Part shown: in pieces, positions 1 to 9,673 of the stretch | Layout: each line of letters opens with the position of its first letter | Position numbering within the stretch: position 1 is the stretch's first letter | NCBI GenBank assembly: GCA_030407315.1 | Contig: JALQPE010000413.1 | Location: 45,460 to 109,459 of the forward strand | Reading direction: 5' to 3' | Source: Asparagopsis taxiformis | Taxonomy: Eukaryota; Rhodophyta; Florideophyceae; Bonnemaisoniales; Bonnemaisoniaceae | DNA length: 64,000 bases | Made by a program: the position numbers and the translations under genes | The notes under the pieces: model-generated | Seen by the model: only the letters and a program-made list of their open reading frames with translations | Told to the model about the DNA's origin: nothing | Databases searched by the model: none

Positions 1-168
1 GGGATGAAGGAGGTAGTCGTGGACTTGTTGCGCGTGTGCGAAGTGCTCCACGCTAATTTTCCAGGGGATGTAGTTCGTGTGAGTCAGAGAGGGTATCTCC
101 AGTTGATGCTGGATTGGAGACGGGCGTGCGGCTTGGATGGGAGAGGGGGATGAAGGATTCTGTGACAT
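1..168 (-). CDS. Ty1/copia gag, N-terminal fragment (E0)
   Basis: The start is an ATG at 168-166 on the minus strand, and the frame stays open to the window edge (56 codons). From about residue 19 it carries a QHQLEIP motif, then a THxNxIPW stretch and a SVEHFAxAQ motif. The same succession is found near the start of the E1 gag (ATG at 9350). Gag proteins of this class form the virus-like particle and package element RNA. The fragment is too short for the zinc-knuckle region to be seen. Identity rests on the match with E1, which continues into recognisable protease, integrase and reverse transcriptase. Confidence 0.8.
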   Translation of the reverse strand, partial: MSQNPSSPSPIQAARPSPIQHQLEIPSLTHTNYIPWKISVEHFAHAQQVHDYLLHP

Positions 169-187
169 TGTGAGTGAGACGGGGTGG

Positions 188-326
188 TGATTGTTGCGTC
201 GCCGGAGCGGAAGGTGGTATGTCGCCGGAGCGGGAATTGTTGCGTCGCCGGAGCGGGAGATAGTACGTCGCCGGAGCGGGAGGTGGTACGTCGCTGGATC
301 GGGAAGTGTTGCGTCGCCTGAGCGGG
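188..326. repeat. 23-bp tandem repeat in the E0 leader, six units
   Basis: Six imperfect copies lie head to tail at 188, 211, 235, 258, 281 and 304 (one is 24 bp). Each contains a GTCGCCGGAGCGGG-like core. They lie between the primer-binding site and the gag start, in the 5' untranslated leader. The E1 leader (9411-9490) has about two copies of a related, longer GCGTCGCCGGATCTGG-containing unit. Confidence 0.85.
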
Positions 327-376
327 AATTGTTTCACTGGAGAGATGGGTGGCGGGTGGGCTGCGCAGTGGAACGT

Positions 377-390
377 CTGGGCCGATAACC
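377..390 (-). other. Primer-binding site of E0, initiator tRNA-Met anticodon type
   Basis: The 14 bases next to the LTR read CTGGGCCGATAACC on the plus strand. This matches the anticodon-arm sequence of eukaryotic initiator tRNA-Met (CTGGGCCCATAACC) with one mismatch. An internal tRNA site, not the 3' CCA end, is the arrangement known for Drosophila copia. Confidence 0.7.
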
Positions 391-501
391 TGTTGAAGAA
401 GTCAGAGTCCTTGTCTTTATTCCTTGGAGATCGTCGGCGATGAGACGCTTAAGTAGTGTGATCATACTGTAAGACTAGTGTAAGAGGTGAGTTATTCGTC
501 A
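391..501 (-). repeat. 5' LTR of E0 (111 bp)
   Basis: It has TG...CA ends and shares the terminal GTTATTCGTCA and an internal CTTTATT with the LTRs of E1 and E3. The partner LTR is outside the window. Confidence 0.8.
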
Positions 502-788
502 TTTATTGATCTATTCTAGCGAGAAAAACCGTGTAGAAGGAAACATGACTCGACGGTGCTTGGAAATACTGTCAAGTTGCACACTTCGCTCGTGTCTAAT
601 TCACCAATATCACCCATCCAACCCGTCCATAGCCTGCCTGCTTCCAGGTCGCCTGATTTACTAACGACATGTCTTCCCCACCAGGAGGGCTCTTCCTGAT
701 ACTGTCCAGCAATGAAGCCCATGAATATTTTCCACCACTTTAGAAACTACAATTTGAATCATTTTTTCACACCACCATACCTCAGCGT

Positions 789-990
789 CCAATCAGCGCG
801 CCGCGTTCGAGATCAATGACAGACATGCCGCATCTTTATGATTATGACAAACGATCATGGTCCTCGCCCGACCAAGCTATCCATCATGACTCAACGCCTC
901 CTCTCCACATCTTCGGTTGACAATTTCAACCACATCAGATGCACGGGAAGAAGAAAATAAAAGCCCACCAGTCCATGGCACTTTCATCGA
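789..990 (+). promoter_or_regulatory. Promoter region of gene A (copy 1)
   Basis: A CCAATCAG element lies at 789-796 and a TATA-like AAAATAAAAG at 954-963. About 25 bases further is CTTTCATCGATC (981-992), a likely initiator, followed by a CAACAACAACATC-rich leader to the ATG at 1055. The TATA-like box recurs at 17126, 23935, 30753 and 37572. The diverged A6 keeps the same block (ATTTAAAAG at 44585, then GCCCACCAGT and CTTTCATCGATCG), although sequence around it has drifted, which supports function. Copies 3-5 have a small expansion (CATCAAAAACATT) in the leader. Confidence 0.65.
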
Positions 991-1054
991 TCGGCATCAC
1001 ACCCATCATTCTCAACAACAACATCAACAACATTAATCCACTTCATCACCGAAA

Positions 1055-1941
1055 ATGAAAGCAGTTTTCACCCTCACCCTCGCCGCCCTTCTGGCTTTTG
1101 CCGCCGCACAGAGCAGATGCCCCGTCTATGAGGTGAACACAGTCAGAGCCGTCGGACGCCGTGCTCGTGATCTCAGGCGTACCGTGAATCGATTCAACAG
1201 AATCCTTGGTGACCCCGACAATGGCAGCTTGCCCGGACCACAAGAAATTGGCCGTCGTTCGGTATGTGTTTCAAACCTAGATGCGAACTATAATGACCTC
1301 TCATCAATCGCATTCTCAATCTAACATTTTTCATTCCCGTTTCATCTCGCCTCGTCATTGTCCAATTCACGCAGATCAACTGGGATAACCCCGCCCTCCC
1401 CTTTATTCTCCCTGGCGATTTCTTCAACACAGTAGCCCCGCGCGGTCTCGTGATGCGCACAAAGGGTGGCCAATTCCGTGTATCCAACTCGGAAGATCCG
1501 GCCGACGATCGCTTCGACTCCATTCTTCCGCGTAGTGTGTCCACACAGTTCCAGACTTTCTCCTCTCCTCGTCTGTTCTCCCCGCTTCTCTCCAACGTTT
1601 TCACTGGTATCTTCCGCATTCCCGGCCGCAACAAGGCAGGCCCCGTGACTGGCTTTGGTGCAATTTTCGTCGATGTGGATGCCGAAGACGAGACGTACAT
1701 TGAATACTTTGATAAGCAAGGATGTTTGATTGACCGTGTTTTCGCGCGACGAGGCAACAGAGGGCTGAGCTTTGTTGGACTCACTGTTCGTGGACGTGGA
1801 GGTCTGGTGCCTGCAATCTACAGCATTCGTGTGAGACTGGGGAATATTTCGATGCAGGACTTTGCTGACCGATACACGCCTGGAAACGCGCCTGGAGACG
1901 TGGTTGTGATGGATGACTTCTTCTATGGCGAGCCTCAGTAG
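1055..1941 (+). CDS. Gene A, copy 1: secreted protein like a bacterial exported family
   Basis: There are two exons, 1055-1261 and 1375-1941, with a 113-nt phase-0 intron (GTATGT...CACGCAG), giving 257 aa. Residues 1-19 are a classic signal peptide (MKAVFTLTLAALLAFAAAQ). The mature part has an NRFNxILGDPDNG stretch, GRRS/INWD across the splice point, DFFNT..PRGL, a PRLFSPL stretch, FGAIFVDVD, GLSFVGLTV and a C-terminal DVVVMDDFFYGEP. From memory this order of motifs is that of unnamed secreted bacterial proteins; I know no assigned activity. The protein is probably extracellular or wall-associated. The unspliced frame hits a stop inside the intron, which supports splicing. Intron and spacer are as conserved as the exons between recent copies, so the copies are very young. 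Confidence 0.88.
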
Positions 1942-4160
1942 AGGATTTTGTTTTGATGTCGAAACCTTTGGTACTGGTAGCCGCAATAGGCGGATAAAGA
2001 GAAGAATAAATTGATTGGACTAGAAACTACAGTGCGTGTGTCTATTTGTTTCTGTTCGTTTTGTGTTAGATGAAGAAGAGGACTAGCCTAGCTGTCGAAC
2101 ATGGTAGAAACTGAATTTGGGAAAGAAAAGAAGTCAAATACTTCCCCAAGACGTTGCAATATTCTTGCAATCCGGGAAGAACAGGGTTTAGGGCATGGGT
2201 CTGATCGGTTGGAAATATTCGGTTCGGTAGTACCGAGGGCATATGAAGGATTCTACGAGGGCTTCCTTCCATACATTTCTCTCGACATGGTCGGTCTATT
2301 GGAATTTCTGCAGCTTATATTTTCCTCCTCGCTGGACACGTGGCCAGAATTGGCATACAGACAGCCTGGCCTGAAAGTGATGATGAATGTCGTCCCCGTA
2401 CAGCAATGCAACAATTACTAATTACCACCCTGAAAAATAAGTTACCAGAACTAGCCATAAATAGGTAGACAAAGTAGGCACAGGTGATGGTTCTCGATGT
2501 TCAGCATCGCCACGTGTCGCGGTGTCGCCCGAGGGTTGGGTAATCCACCGAATACAAACGTACCTCACGACGCTCTCTCACTAGGTATCAAGGCGTGAGA
2601 TTGTTCTGCAACACTCGAGACCTAGAGAAATTTTCATGCATCAATGCGATGCAGCATGCCCCCTCGTCGCAGAAACAAGGGTGCAGGCTGCACCGTGCAG
2701 AGAACACTGCGCGTGTACCGCAAGTCGAAAATAATGTTGATCCTGACGAAGGGACACAAGCCAAAGTTCGATTGCAACACAGCATGACAACAATGCAGAA
2801 CGTCATGAACGCACGACAGTGGAACACGCTCCCACCATTCACAGGTGCTGCAGACTGCGGCCTGCAGCGCATCGGCGAACAGTTGACTTGTGTTGACCCC
2901 CTGTCTTCTCGAGACAAGCTGGAAAAGGATGAAAATTGGAAAAATAGCCAACGCTAGATCATATTCACTTTCGCTCCCGAATTGCCTCGCTGTCCACTCT
3001 CATGGATACAACGATGCGTTGCAGAGCACTGTCATTGTTCATTGTTGTATTGAATACACCCTGCCATCGGCCCATGTGGAAGAGGGCGGGTCGGTGATTT
3101 CCGCCAATCTTCGAGTTGTGTTGTCAAGTGATGAGATATATGTCACTTGTTCATGGCCAGTGGGTGTTGTTCGCAATGATCGAGAAGAGATTCGAAGTGA
3201 CTCTGGAACGCACAATACAGCGTGAGAACCAATCCCTCCGTAGCATATCGATTTAGGCGTGTGTCTCGGAATTGTGCCACGAGTAGCAAATTCCCTTCGG
3301 TTACTCTGATGTCAAATGGCACTTGTCAGAGAAACATGTCGTACCGAAGTTGCTGTACTGTCTATTCTGTCATCATGTAGAATAGAAGGCTGCATCGTGA
3401 CCACAAGTAATCAGACAAGCATAACTCACACTTGTCCATCAATACAATGCTCGCGATGCTTTGCATGCATGGCGTGGTATTGGAATATTGCAATGTAGTG
3501 TAGAGGGAAAGCGAAACTCTCATGTTCCTGGCATGTTGACGCAAGTGCCATTGGACTTCAGAGGATGACTGTGACATCATGTCTATATTTCCAAAGCTTT
3601 TTTCGGCAGTCTTCTATGTTATACAAGGTTTCTGCAACATATCGTCTCCAGGAAAGCCGGATGAACCAATGTGCAAGCTGCACTGTTGAGATACTTCTGC
3701 AATTGTATGCTCAACCCAACATCCTTCGGGATCAAGTACTCGATGCTTCGTTGTCCATAGCGTAATACTTCTGATATACCATGTTGTTCATTGGAAGTAC
3801 ATTGCAAGAGAATCCCCTCAGATAATGGGGCCGGGACTTCCCTAGTTCTGGAGCTCCTTCTAGAAATCATATCCCTTCATCTTCAGGCTATGTCCTGCAA
3901 TCATTGAGGGAAAGCATGATTCGATATGATACTTATGCGTACAGCAATCACTGAATAAGATAGAACGCGACACAACATAATCAAGCTTTATCATTGCGAA
4001 GCATCTTCGCAGTCTCGAACCTTCAGATGCTTCATGATCTCAATTCATGGCATGCAACATTTCGATATGACGTTATTGCATCCGCACAGCATAGCTATCG
4101 ATTCAGATCAAATTTTCGGAAACCACAAGTTTCGTGCATCCCAACCGTGTGGAAGAACCT
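1942..4160. other. A-B spacer, unit 1
   Basis: I see no convincing gene here. Plus-strand frames of 106, 120 and 111 codons (2101, 2595, 2890) fail the comparison with the diverged unit at 38,566-41,530. That sequence is collinear and alignable, but the frames are not kept there. Short inverted repeats occur, for example GGTGCAG/CTGCACC near 2682 and GCTGCAG/CTGCAGC near 2850. The first ~60 bases are the A1 3' untranslated region. Confidence 0.7.
2005..2010 (+). promoter_or_regulatory. AATAAA polyadenylation signal of A1
   Basis: A canonical AATAAA lies 64 bases after the A1 stop. It is present in all recent copies. A5 has one at 38666 and A6 one at 45671, so each A gene has its own 3' processing signal. 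Confidence 0.55.
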
Positions 4161-4167
4161 TATAAAT
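4161..4167 (+). promoter_or_regulatory. TATA box of gene B (copy 1)
   Basis: TATAAAT lies 67 bases before the chosen ATG. It is kept in every recent copy and in the diverged B5 (near 41482), together with the following GTCCTCGTCC. It lies inside the longer frame that opens at 3994, which argues that translation starts at 4234. Confidence 0.7.
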
Positions 4168-4233
4168 GTCCTCGTCCCTTCCATCATCCTGACCATAGCC
4201 CACCAACTACTCACAGCTATACATCCAACAGTC

Positions 4234-5082
4234 ATGAAATCGCTCTTTGCCTTCGCCTCACTCATCTGTGCTGCAGTACTCCTCCAATCAGGAGCACGAG
4301 GAGAACAAGAACCGCAGGATGCCTCCACTCTTCAGCTTTCGTCTTCATCCGATCGTCAAGTGTTTGGCTGCACCGGTCGTTGTTTCATTCGACTAGGCCG
4401 AGCTGTTCGACAGTGTGGTCCGCTTCGTCGTGCCGGAGGTTTCTGCAATGTCATTGCATGCACACGTCCCGACGGTGTCAACGGATTCCAGTGTGACTTC
4501 CTCGCTCCACCTCCCACCATGGTACTGCCCCCCGTAGTGACTCCTCCAGTCATCATCGTCCCGCCAGTAATCCCAGTCACAACTGCACCTGTTACCGTTC
4601 CCGCACCCTCTGCTACCCCTTCTGTGAGCCCCAGTGTGACACCATCTTCTGGTGCGTCGCCGACACCGACGGCCACGACATCCCCCACCCCTTCTATCAC
4701 CATTTCGCCTACTCCGACGCAATCGTGCTCATTTGCCCTGTCTGGTCCTATTGCTCAAACGGCAATTGACGGTGTGTGCACATGTGGAACCACGACAGCG
4801 ACAGTGATCGTATTGGCACCAGTTCGCAATAGTGGTGACCCTTTGCCACCGTTTTTCGGAACCGTACCACAGATGGATGCTCAAATGGAAGCATTGAATT
4901 GTTACAATGGATGTATCACAGATCTTTTCCGTTTGGCCTGTGATCCGGGTAGTGTTGCTACTTTCGCTTCTGATGGTCAGGCCATTGTGGACAGCTGCTG
5001 TACCAACTGCGCGAGCGACTTTGGTGTGGGAGGTCTGGGTATTAACAGAGCCACAAATCAATGTCGCCTAGCCGAGCCGTAG
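4234..5082 (+). CDS. Gene B, copy 1: secreted protein with two Cys-rich domains and a Pro/Thr/Ser linker
   Basis: The product is 282 aa and intronless. Residues 1-23 form a signal peptide. Residues 46-87 hold six cysteines (CX3CX10CX9CX4CX10C) with many arginines. Residues about 92-163 are a low-complexity Pro/Thr/Ser/Val linker with SPTPS-type repeats, a likely O-glycosylated spacer. Residues 165-277 hold ten more cysteines, including CTC, CYNGC and SCCTNC. Even cysteine numbers in each half fit disulfide-bonded extracellular domains. I recognise no family. The 4234 start gives the signal peptide, lies below a TATA box and matches B5. The gene follows A in the same direction in every unit. 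E1 is inserted only 10 bases after the stop codon, so this copy's native 3' end is displaced. Confidence 0.85.
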   Translation: MKSLFAFASLICAAVLLQSGARGEQEPQDASTLQLSSSSDRQVFGCTGRCFIRLGRAVRQCGPLRRAGGFCNVIACTRPDGVNGFQCDFLAPPPTMVLPPVVTPPVIIVPPVIPVTTAPVTVPAPSATPSVSPSVTPSSGASPTPTATTSPTPSITISPTPTQSCSFALSGPIAQTAIDGVCTCGTTTATVIVLAPVRNSGDPLPPFFGTVPQMDAQMEALNCYNGCITDLFRLACDPGSVATFASDGQAIVDSCCTNCASDFGVGGLGINRATNQCRLAEP

Positions 5083-5092
5083 AGAGTGAGGG

Positions 5093-5194
5093 TGTTGAGT
5101 TGATCGTGAGATGATGACTTTATTGTCTCATGCCGGTCGGCGGTTGAGGTTTAAATCTGATTCACTAGCTGTAAATACTGTAAGTTATTCGTCA
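5093..5194 (-). repeat. 3' LTR of E1 (102 bp)
   Basis: It is identical by eye to 9567-9668, with TG...CA ends. At 102 bp it is very short for a Ty1/copia LTR. Confidence 0.95.
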
Positions 5195-5228
5195 GGAGCC
5201 TGATATTGGACACGGCGTGTAAAAGGAG

Positions 5229-5241
5229 AAGTTATTCGTCA
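5229..5241 (-). repeat. Second copy of the LTR-end 13-mer at the E1 pol stop
   Basis: AAGTTATTCGTCA here repeats the LTR edge at 5182-5194, 47 bp apart. The pol stop codon (5241-5239) is the first codon of the motif on the coding strand. E3 has the same arrangement (61429-61441 and 61477-61489). Confidence 0.8.
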
Positions 5242-8200
5242 GTCGCCGCACGGCGTGGGCGATGTGAGGCGAAGGAGCCCTATCTTGTTGATGAATTGTG
5301 CCGGTTTAAGGGCTTTCGTAAGTATGTCTGCCGGGTTGGAGTTAGAGGGAATGTGAGTTGGAGCTATTAGTTTGTTGGTAAACTGCTCACGAAGCCAATG
5401 GTACTTGATGTCTATATGACGAGATTTCGGTGTTGGAAAAGTAGCTTTCGTGGTTGTGATAGCTGCAGCGTTGTCTATGTAAATGGTGACCGGAGATACA
5501 GTGGGATGTCCAGTTTCAGAGAGGAAGTTGGATAAGGTGAGGGCCAATTGGGAAGTGTGGAAACTGGCGACGTACTCGGCATGGTGTGTAGAGGGGGCAA
5601 CGTGGTCTTGTCGCTTAGATTGCCATGCAATGGGAGAATTGTTGTAAAGGATTAGGGATCCGGTAGTTGATCGACGTGTTGTGGGACATGCAGCATGGTC
5701 TGCATCGGAATAGGCTGTCAGTGGGGATGAGTATCCACGTTTGTATAGGATACCAGTGTGTCGCGTGTTTTTGAGGTATCGGAGAACTCTTAGTGCGGCT
5801 TTCCAGTGGTGATTAGTTGGTGCATTGGAGAAGCGCCCAAGGAAACCGACAATGAATGCAATGTCGGGGCGAGTACAGTCTGTGACATAGCGAAGGGAGC
5901 CAATGAGTGCTTTGTAGTCAAATTTTGTTGTGTCGAGCGGGGAATCTGTGTTGTTTCCTGCCGATATTAGTTCAGAGGCAATAGGTGAGTTGAATGTTTT
6001 GGATTCAGTGAGTCGAAAACGTTCAAGGAGGGAGTCAATGTATGCTGGTTGGGATATGAGTATGCCTTCTTTGGAGTGTGTCACTTTCCAACCAAGTATG
6101 TGTTCGACGGTGCCAAGGTCTTTAAGGGTGTATTTGTGTTGGATAGCGGATTTGACGTTCTGAACTAGATGGTCGGAGTTGGTTACGACTAAGAAGTCGT
6201 CCACGGTGATCACTAGGAGTACAAATGATTGCTCATCGGATGGGTCACGGTGTATGAAAGAGCATGAGTCACTGGAGAGGCGGGTAAAGCCGATATTCTG
6301 TAAGTGAGAGGCAAGGCCGTCGGTGAATATTTTACAGGCCTGTTTGCTGCCATACATGTTGCCTTTCAGTTTGGCAACATGGTCAGGATACTTTTTGGAG
6401 CCGTCAAAACGGGAAGGCTGTTGGAGATAGATTTCTATGTTGGGTGGCAGGCGTTCATGTAGAAAGGCAGACTCAAGGTCCCAATGGTATACCTTGTAAT
6501 CGTGTGTGGCAGCTAGAGACAATGCAGTGCGGATAGAGTCACGGTTGGCAACGGGACTTGTGATATCTTTAGGGTCATAATGAGTGCCGGCAATTTGCCG
6601 GTCGCCGCGAATTGTGCAGCGTGCTTTTCGAAGAGTTGGACGACCATTACTGTCGTGTTTGACTTTGAGTATGGTGGTGACAGGAAGCAATTTGGTGTTT
6701 GGGGGTAGTTTTGATCTGGGGATGTATTCAAGTATGTCACGGCGCTCGAGGCTGTCTAATTCATTGTTCCAGGCTAGTTCCCAAAGGGAAGAGTCCGGTG
6801 CGCTACGTGCTTGTTGGACTGTTTTGGGAAATGTGAAAGGTGGGTTTGAATCAATGGTGTTTGTGATTGCATATGATGTGTTGACGGGGTCTGTGGCAGG
6901 GTTATAGATGGTGAAGTCTTTTGCTCGGCAAATACCGGTTTTGTTGGTGTGGGGATCAAAGAAGTGGTAATGAGTATAGCTTGATCGGCCGATGTAATGG
7001 ACGAGTCGAGCTCTAGGATCAAGTTTCTTGTGTGGTGTTCTGTTGTGGACAAAACCTGGGATGCCGAAGGGAAGGAACGTATCGACTTGTGGTGTGCAGT
7101 TGTGATATAGAGCAGCAGGTAATTGGCCGGTGGCACTGTGTGGTGAGTGGTTATGTGTGTCGGTCGCCGCATATATGGCATAGTCCCAGAGTGAGAGGGT
7201 AAGCGAGAGGTGAGAAGATTAGTTCGGGCAGTGTCGAGGAGCGAGCGATTGATGCGTTCAGCCAACGAATTTTCTTGTGGTGTATGTGGCACAGTAGGAT
7301 GTGTATTAATGAGTTCAGCGTTGTAAAACTGTAGCATATCGCGGCTGTAATATTCACCGGTGTTGTCGGAAGTTAAGTCTGTGATGCGGTGGGGACTATG
7401 GTGGTGTGTGTTTGTAACGTGGGATTTTAGGGCTGCAGCGGCAAGAGATTTGGTGGGTGCGCAATGGACGGTAAGGTACCGACTGCCTTCGTCCAAAAAT
7501 GTGATGAAGAATCTGTTGTTTTGGAGTGAGGTGTTAGGAAGAGGACCGCATATATCTGTGTGGAGATGGCTGCCAATGGAGTCAGTGCGTGTGCGGCGGT
7601 GAAATGGTGCGGCAGAACGTTTGCCAATTGCGCAGCCGGAGCAGGTAAATTTGGTTGGAGGGGGGCGTAGTAGGGTTTTTGGTAAATTGTCGACGAGGCG
7701 GTGTTTGGCCATGTAATGAAGCTTTTTGGGGTGCACATGGTTCATTTTTAAATGCCATTCGTGATAATCACGGATGGTGGAAGGAAGGTCAATGTGCATT
7801 TTGTGTGGCCGGCGAGGGAACGATGGGGTTTTTGATGTTGTCGCCTTTTTGCGTTTGATGACTTCTATACGGTGAAGAGGTGCTGATCTTTTCTTTACGC
7901 GGTGTCGAGTAGATGCATTGCGGTTCTTTGAAGTTTTTGACGTGGTTTTCGTCGTTGTTTTGGGTTTCTGGGGAAATGCGCGCGCAGTGAGGGAGTGTGA
8001 ATTGGTAGAAATGGGTGGGGAGGGAGTGACCAATTTATATAATTGGTTAGTAGACTTGGGGATGGTGACGAGAATCTCGTCGTCCGCGGGGGGTTCAGAC
8101 TTTCGTTTTATGTAGGCCTGATCTTCCTGGAATAAGACGTCATGTGACTTGGTTATTTCACTGACGGAGAGTAAGTTGGAACGTATGGAAGGAGAGACTA

Positions 8201-9350
8201 CGGCCGTATGTGGTGGAAGTGTGAGAGAGTCGGAGATTGGAATGGAGAGTTCGTCGCGGTGGGTAATTGGTAACGAGGAACCGTCGGCGATGTGGGTGAT
8301 TGAGTTGTTGGGAGTCATTCCTGGTGGAGGAAGAGCGAGATGGGAGGGGTTAGCTCCGGAATCCAGATAGTAGTGTGTTTCATGAGGATAACTTACGGAT
8401 TCGAGATCGTCCGAATGGTTGAACAGGGGATTGACATTGGAAGTAATGTCTTCATCCTCTGTAAGGGATATTTTAGCATGTGCAGGGGTCTGCGAGCGTG
8501 TGTTGTTGGAAGGCTTGTGGCGCATGTAGAATTGTCGTAGACGACAGTCGGCAGTATTGTGCGTGGGCGTACCATGTACAGTGCACCATTGTCCTTTGTA
8601 AGCTTGTGGGGGAGGGAAATAGTTGTTGGCGTTGAATCGAGAGGCACGATGATGGAATTTGGCTTTTTGTTGGCGCCTGTTGAAGCGTGGGAATGATGAA
8701 GATGGATTAGGGACAGGAGTGCTGAGTCTGCTAGCTTGGGAAAGCTCGGCACATTTAATCATCATGCTTATGACGCGATCCATGGAGAGTGTGTTTTGTG
8801 GGTTCAGAGCATTATGGGTGTGGATGGTCTGAAGGAAAGCTGTCCAGTCCGGGTGCTGTTCTAAGCCCTCTAGTATAAATTGCAGGGTGGTATGTTCGGA
8901 TTCGATCTGAGGGTAGTTTGCACGCAGCATGAGTGTGCGGATCGCTTTATGTTTAGCGATGTATTCGGAAACCGTCATACCGGTGGTCCATGTGATAGAT
9001 TGTGCTTTCCTGCGAAGATTATCTGGTGTATGTTCGGGATTTGGTGCATTTATACGGGTGTGGAGCTTGTGATAGAGGATGTGTAGTGGTCCAGTGAGCT
9101 CGGTGTCCGTAAAAGAGTTGAGTATGTCGGGGGATAGCGTAGTGACGACGAGCAGTTGTGCCTGGTTGTGTTTGGCTTGGTGTGTTGCGAGGTCTTCTGG
9201 GGATAGTTCATCCGGGATAGGAATGGTGAGATAGCCAAGAACGTCTTGAGCGCGAGCAAAATGCTCTACGCTGATACGCCAAGGTATAAAGTTGTCATGT
9301 GTGAGTAAGGGGATTTCAAGTTGGTGCTGCACGGCTGGGGCGGGATTCAT
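5239..9350 (-). pseudogene. E1 gag-pol polyprotein with one frameshift
   Basis: The frame runs from an ATG at 9350 to a stop at 5239. The span of 4112 nt is one base short of 1371 codons, so a single 1-base deletion explains the break. It lies in the GGG run near 7197-7199, inside the integrase region. Domains in order are: gag, with a WxxSVEHFARAQ motif; a CX2HX4HX4C knuckle at about residues 255-270; a protease DSG at about 328; and the pre-integrase CSGC motif. Integrase follows with aspartates in HTDICGP and SDNTGEY and glutamate in the ENSLAERIN motif. Then come a reverse transcriptase with TVDD in place of YVDD and an RNase H with YSDADHA and a SRHIDIKYHW motif. In the family one polyprotein is made and self-cleaved. 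The break could be real or a consensus error. Confidence 0.85.
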
Positions 9351-9552
9351 TGGAAATGTAAGATGATGGGAGAATGTGTGTTCTGAAGTGTCGGTGGTAG
9401 GATACGTCACCGATCTGAGGTGTGTTGGCGGGAGGATGCGTCGCCGGATCTGGGGTGTGTAGGCGGGAGAATGCGTCGCCGTTTGTTAGGAACCGAGATG
9501 GGTAAACGGAGAGGGGGGGGGCGGGTGATTGGAGAGGAAAAACGTTAAGCGT

Positions 9553-9566
9553 CTGGGCTCATAACC
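9553..9566 (-). other. Primer-binding site of E1, initiator tRNA-Met anticodon type
   Basis: CTGGGCTCATAACC lies directly next to the 5' LTR and matches the initiator tRNA-Met anticodon arm with one mismatch, as in E0. Confidence 0.7.
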
Positions 9567-9668
9567 TGTTGAGTTGATCGTGAGATGATGACTTTATTGT
9601 CTCATGCCGGTCGGCGGTTGAGGTTTAAATCTGATTCACTAGCTGTAAATACTGTAAGTTATTCGTCA
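9567..9668 (-). repeat. 5' LTR of E1 (102 bp)
   Basis: It is identical to 5093-5194 and is followed by the target duplication GAGGG. The 156-base leader between it and gag holds two related copies of a GTCGCCGGATCTGG-type repeat. Confidence 0.95.
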
Positions 9669-9673
9669 GAGGG

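Larger units (their letters stand above)
1..501 (-). mobile_element. Ty1/copia retrotransposon E0, 5' end only (cut by window edge)
   Basis: Reading on the minus strand, a 111-bp LTR (501 to 391) is followed directly by a primer-binding site, a leader with 23-bp tandem repeats, and the first 56 codons of a gag protein that runs off the left edge. The LTR begins TGACGAATAACT and ends CA, as in E1 (5093-9668) and E3 (61332-64000), so the three are one family. The flank next to the LTR is TTTAT (502-506), the candidate target duplication, whose partner is outside the window. It abuts the left edge of the A-B tandem array. Confidence 0.85.
5093..9668 (-). mobile_element. Ty1/copia retrotransposon E1, complete (4576 bp)
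   Basis: It has identical 102-bp LTRs and a 5-bp target duplication GAGGG (5088-5092 and 9669-9673). The other array units show the empty site with a single GAGGG. Coding is on the minus strand: gag, protease, integrase, reverse transcriptase, RNase H. The element is young by LTR identity but has one frameshift in pol. No purine tract lies next to the 3' LTR. Instead the LTR-end 13-mer is repeated at the pol stop codon. Confidence 0.95.

Noticed and set aside
188..326. CRISPR-like array
   Set aside because: Units are directly adjacent without spacers, in the leader of a eukaryotic retrotransposon.
1194..1986. Long minus-strand frames (196 and 214 codons) opposite gene A
   Set aside because: They are shadows of a well-supported spliced gene, without recognisable content.
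2101..3225. Plus-strand frames of 106, 120 and 111 codons in the A-B spacer (also in other units; 209 codons at 32400)
   Set aside because: In the collinear diverged unit the frames are broken. The 209-codon version arises from a single lost base. No motif or signal peptide is present.
3994..4233. In-frame upstream extension of gene B (80 codons)
   Set aside because: It starts at a non-ATG codon, contains the conserved TATA box, would bury the signal peptide, and is not kept in B5.
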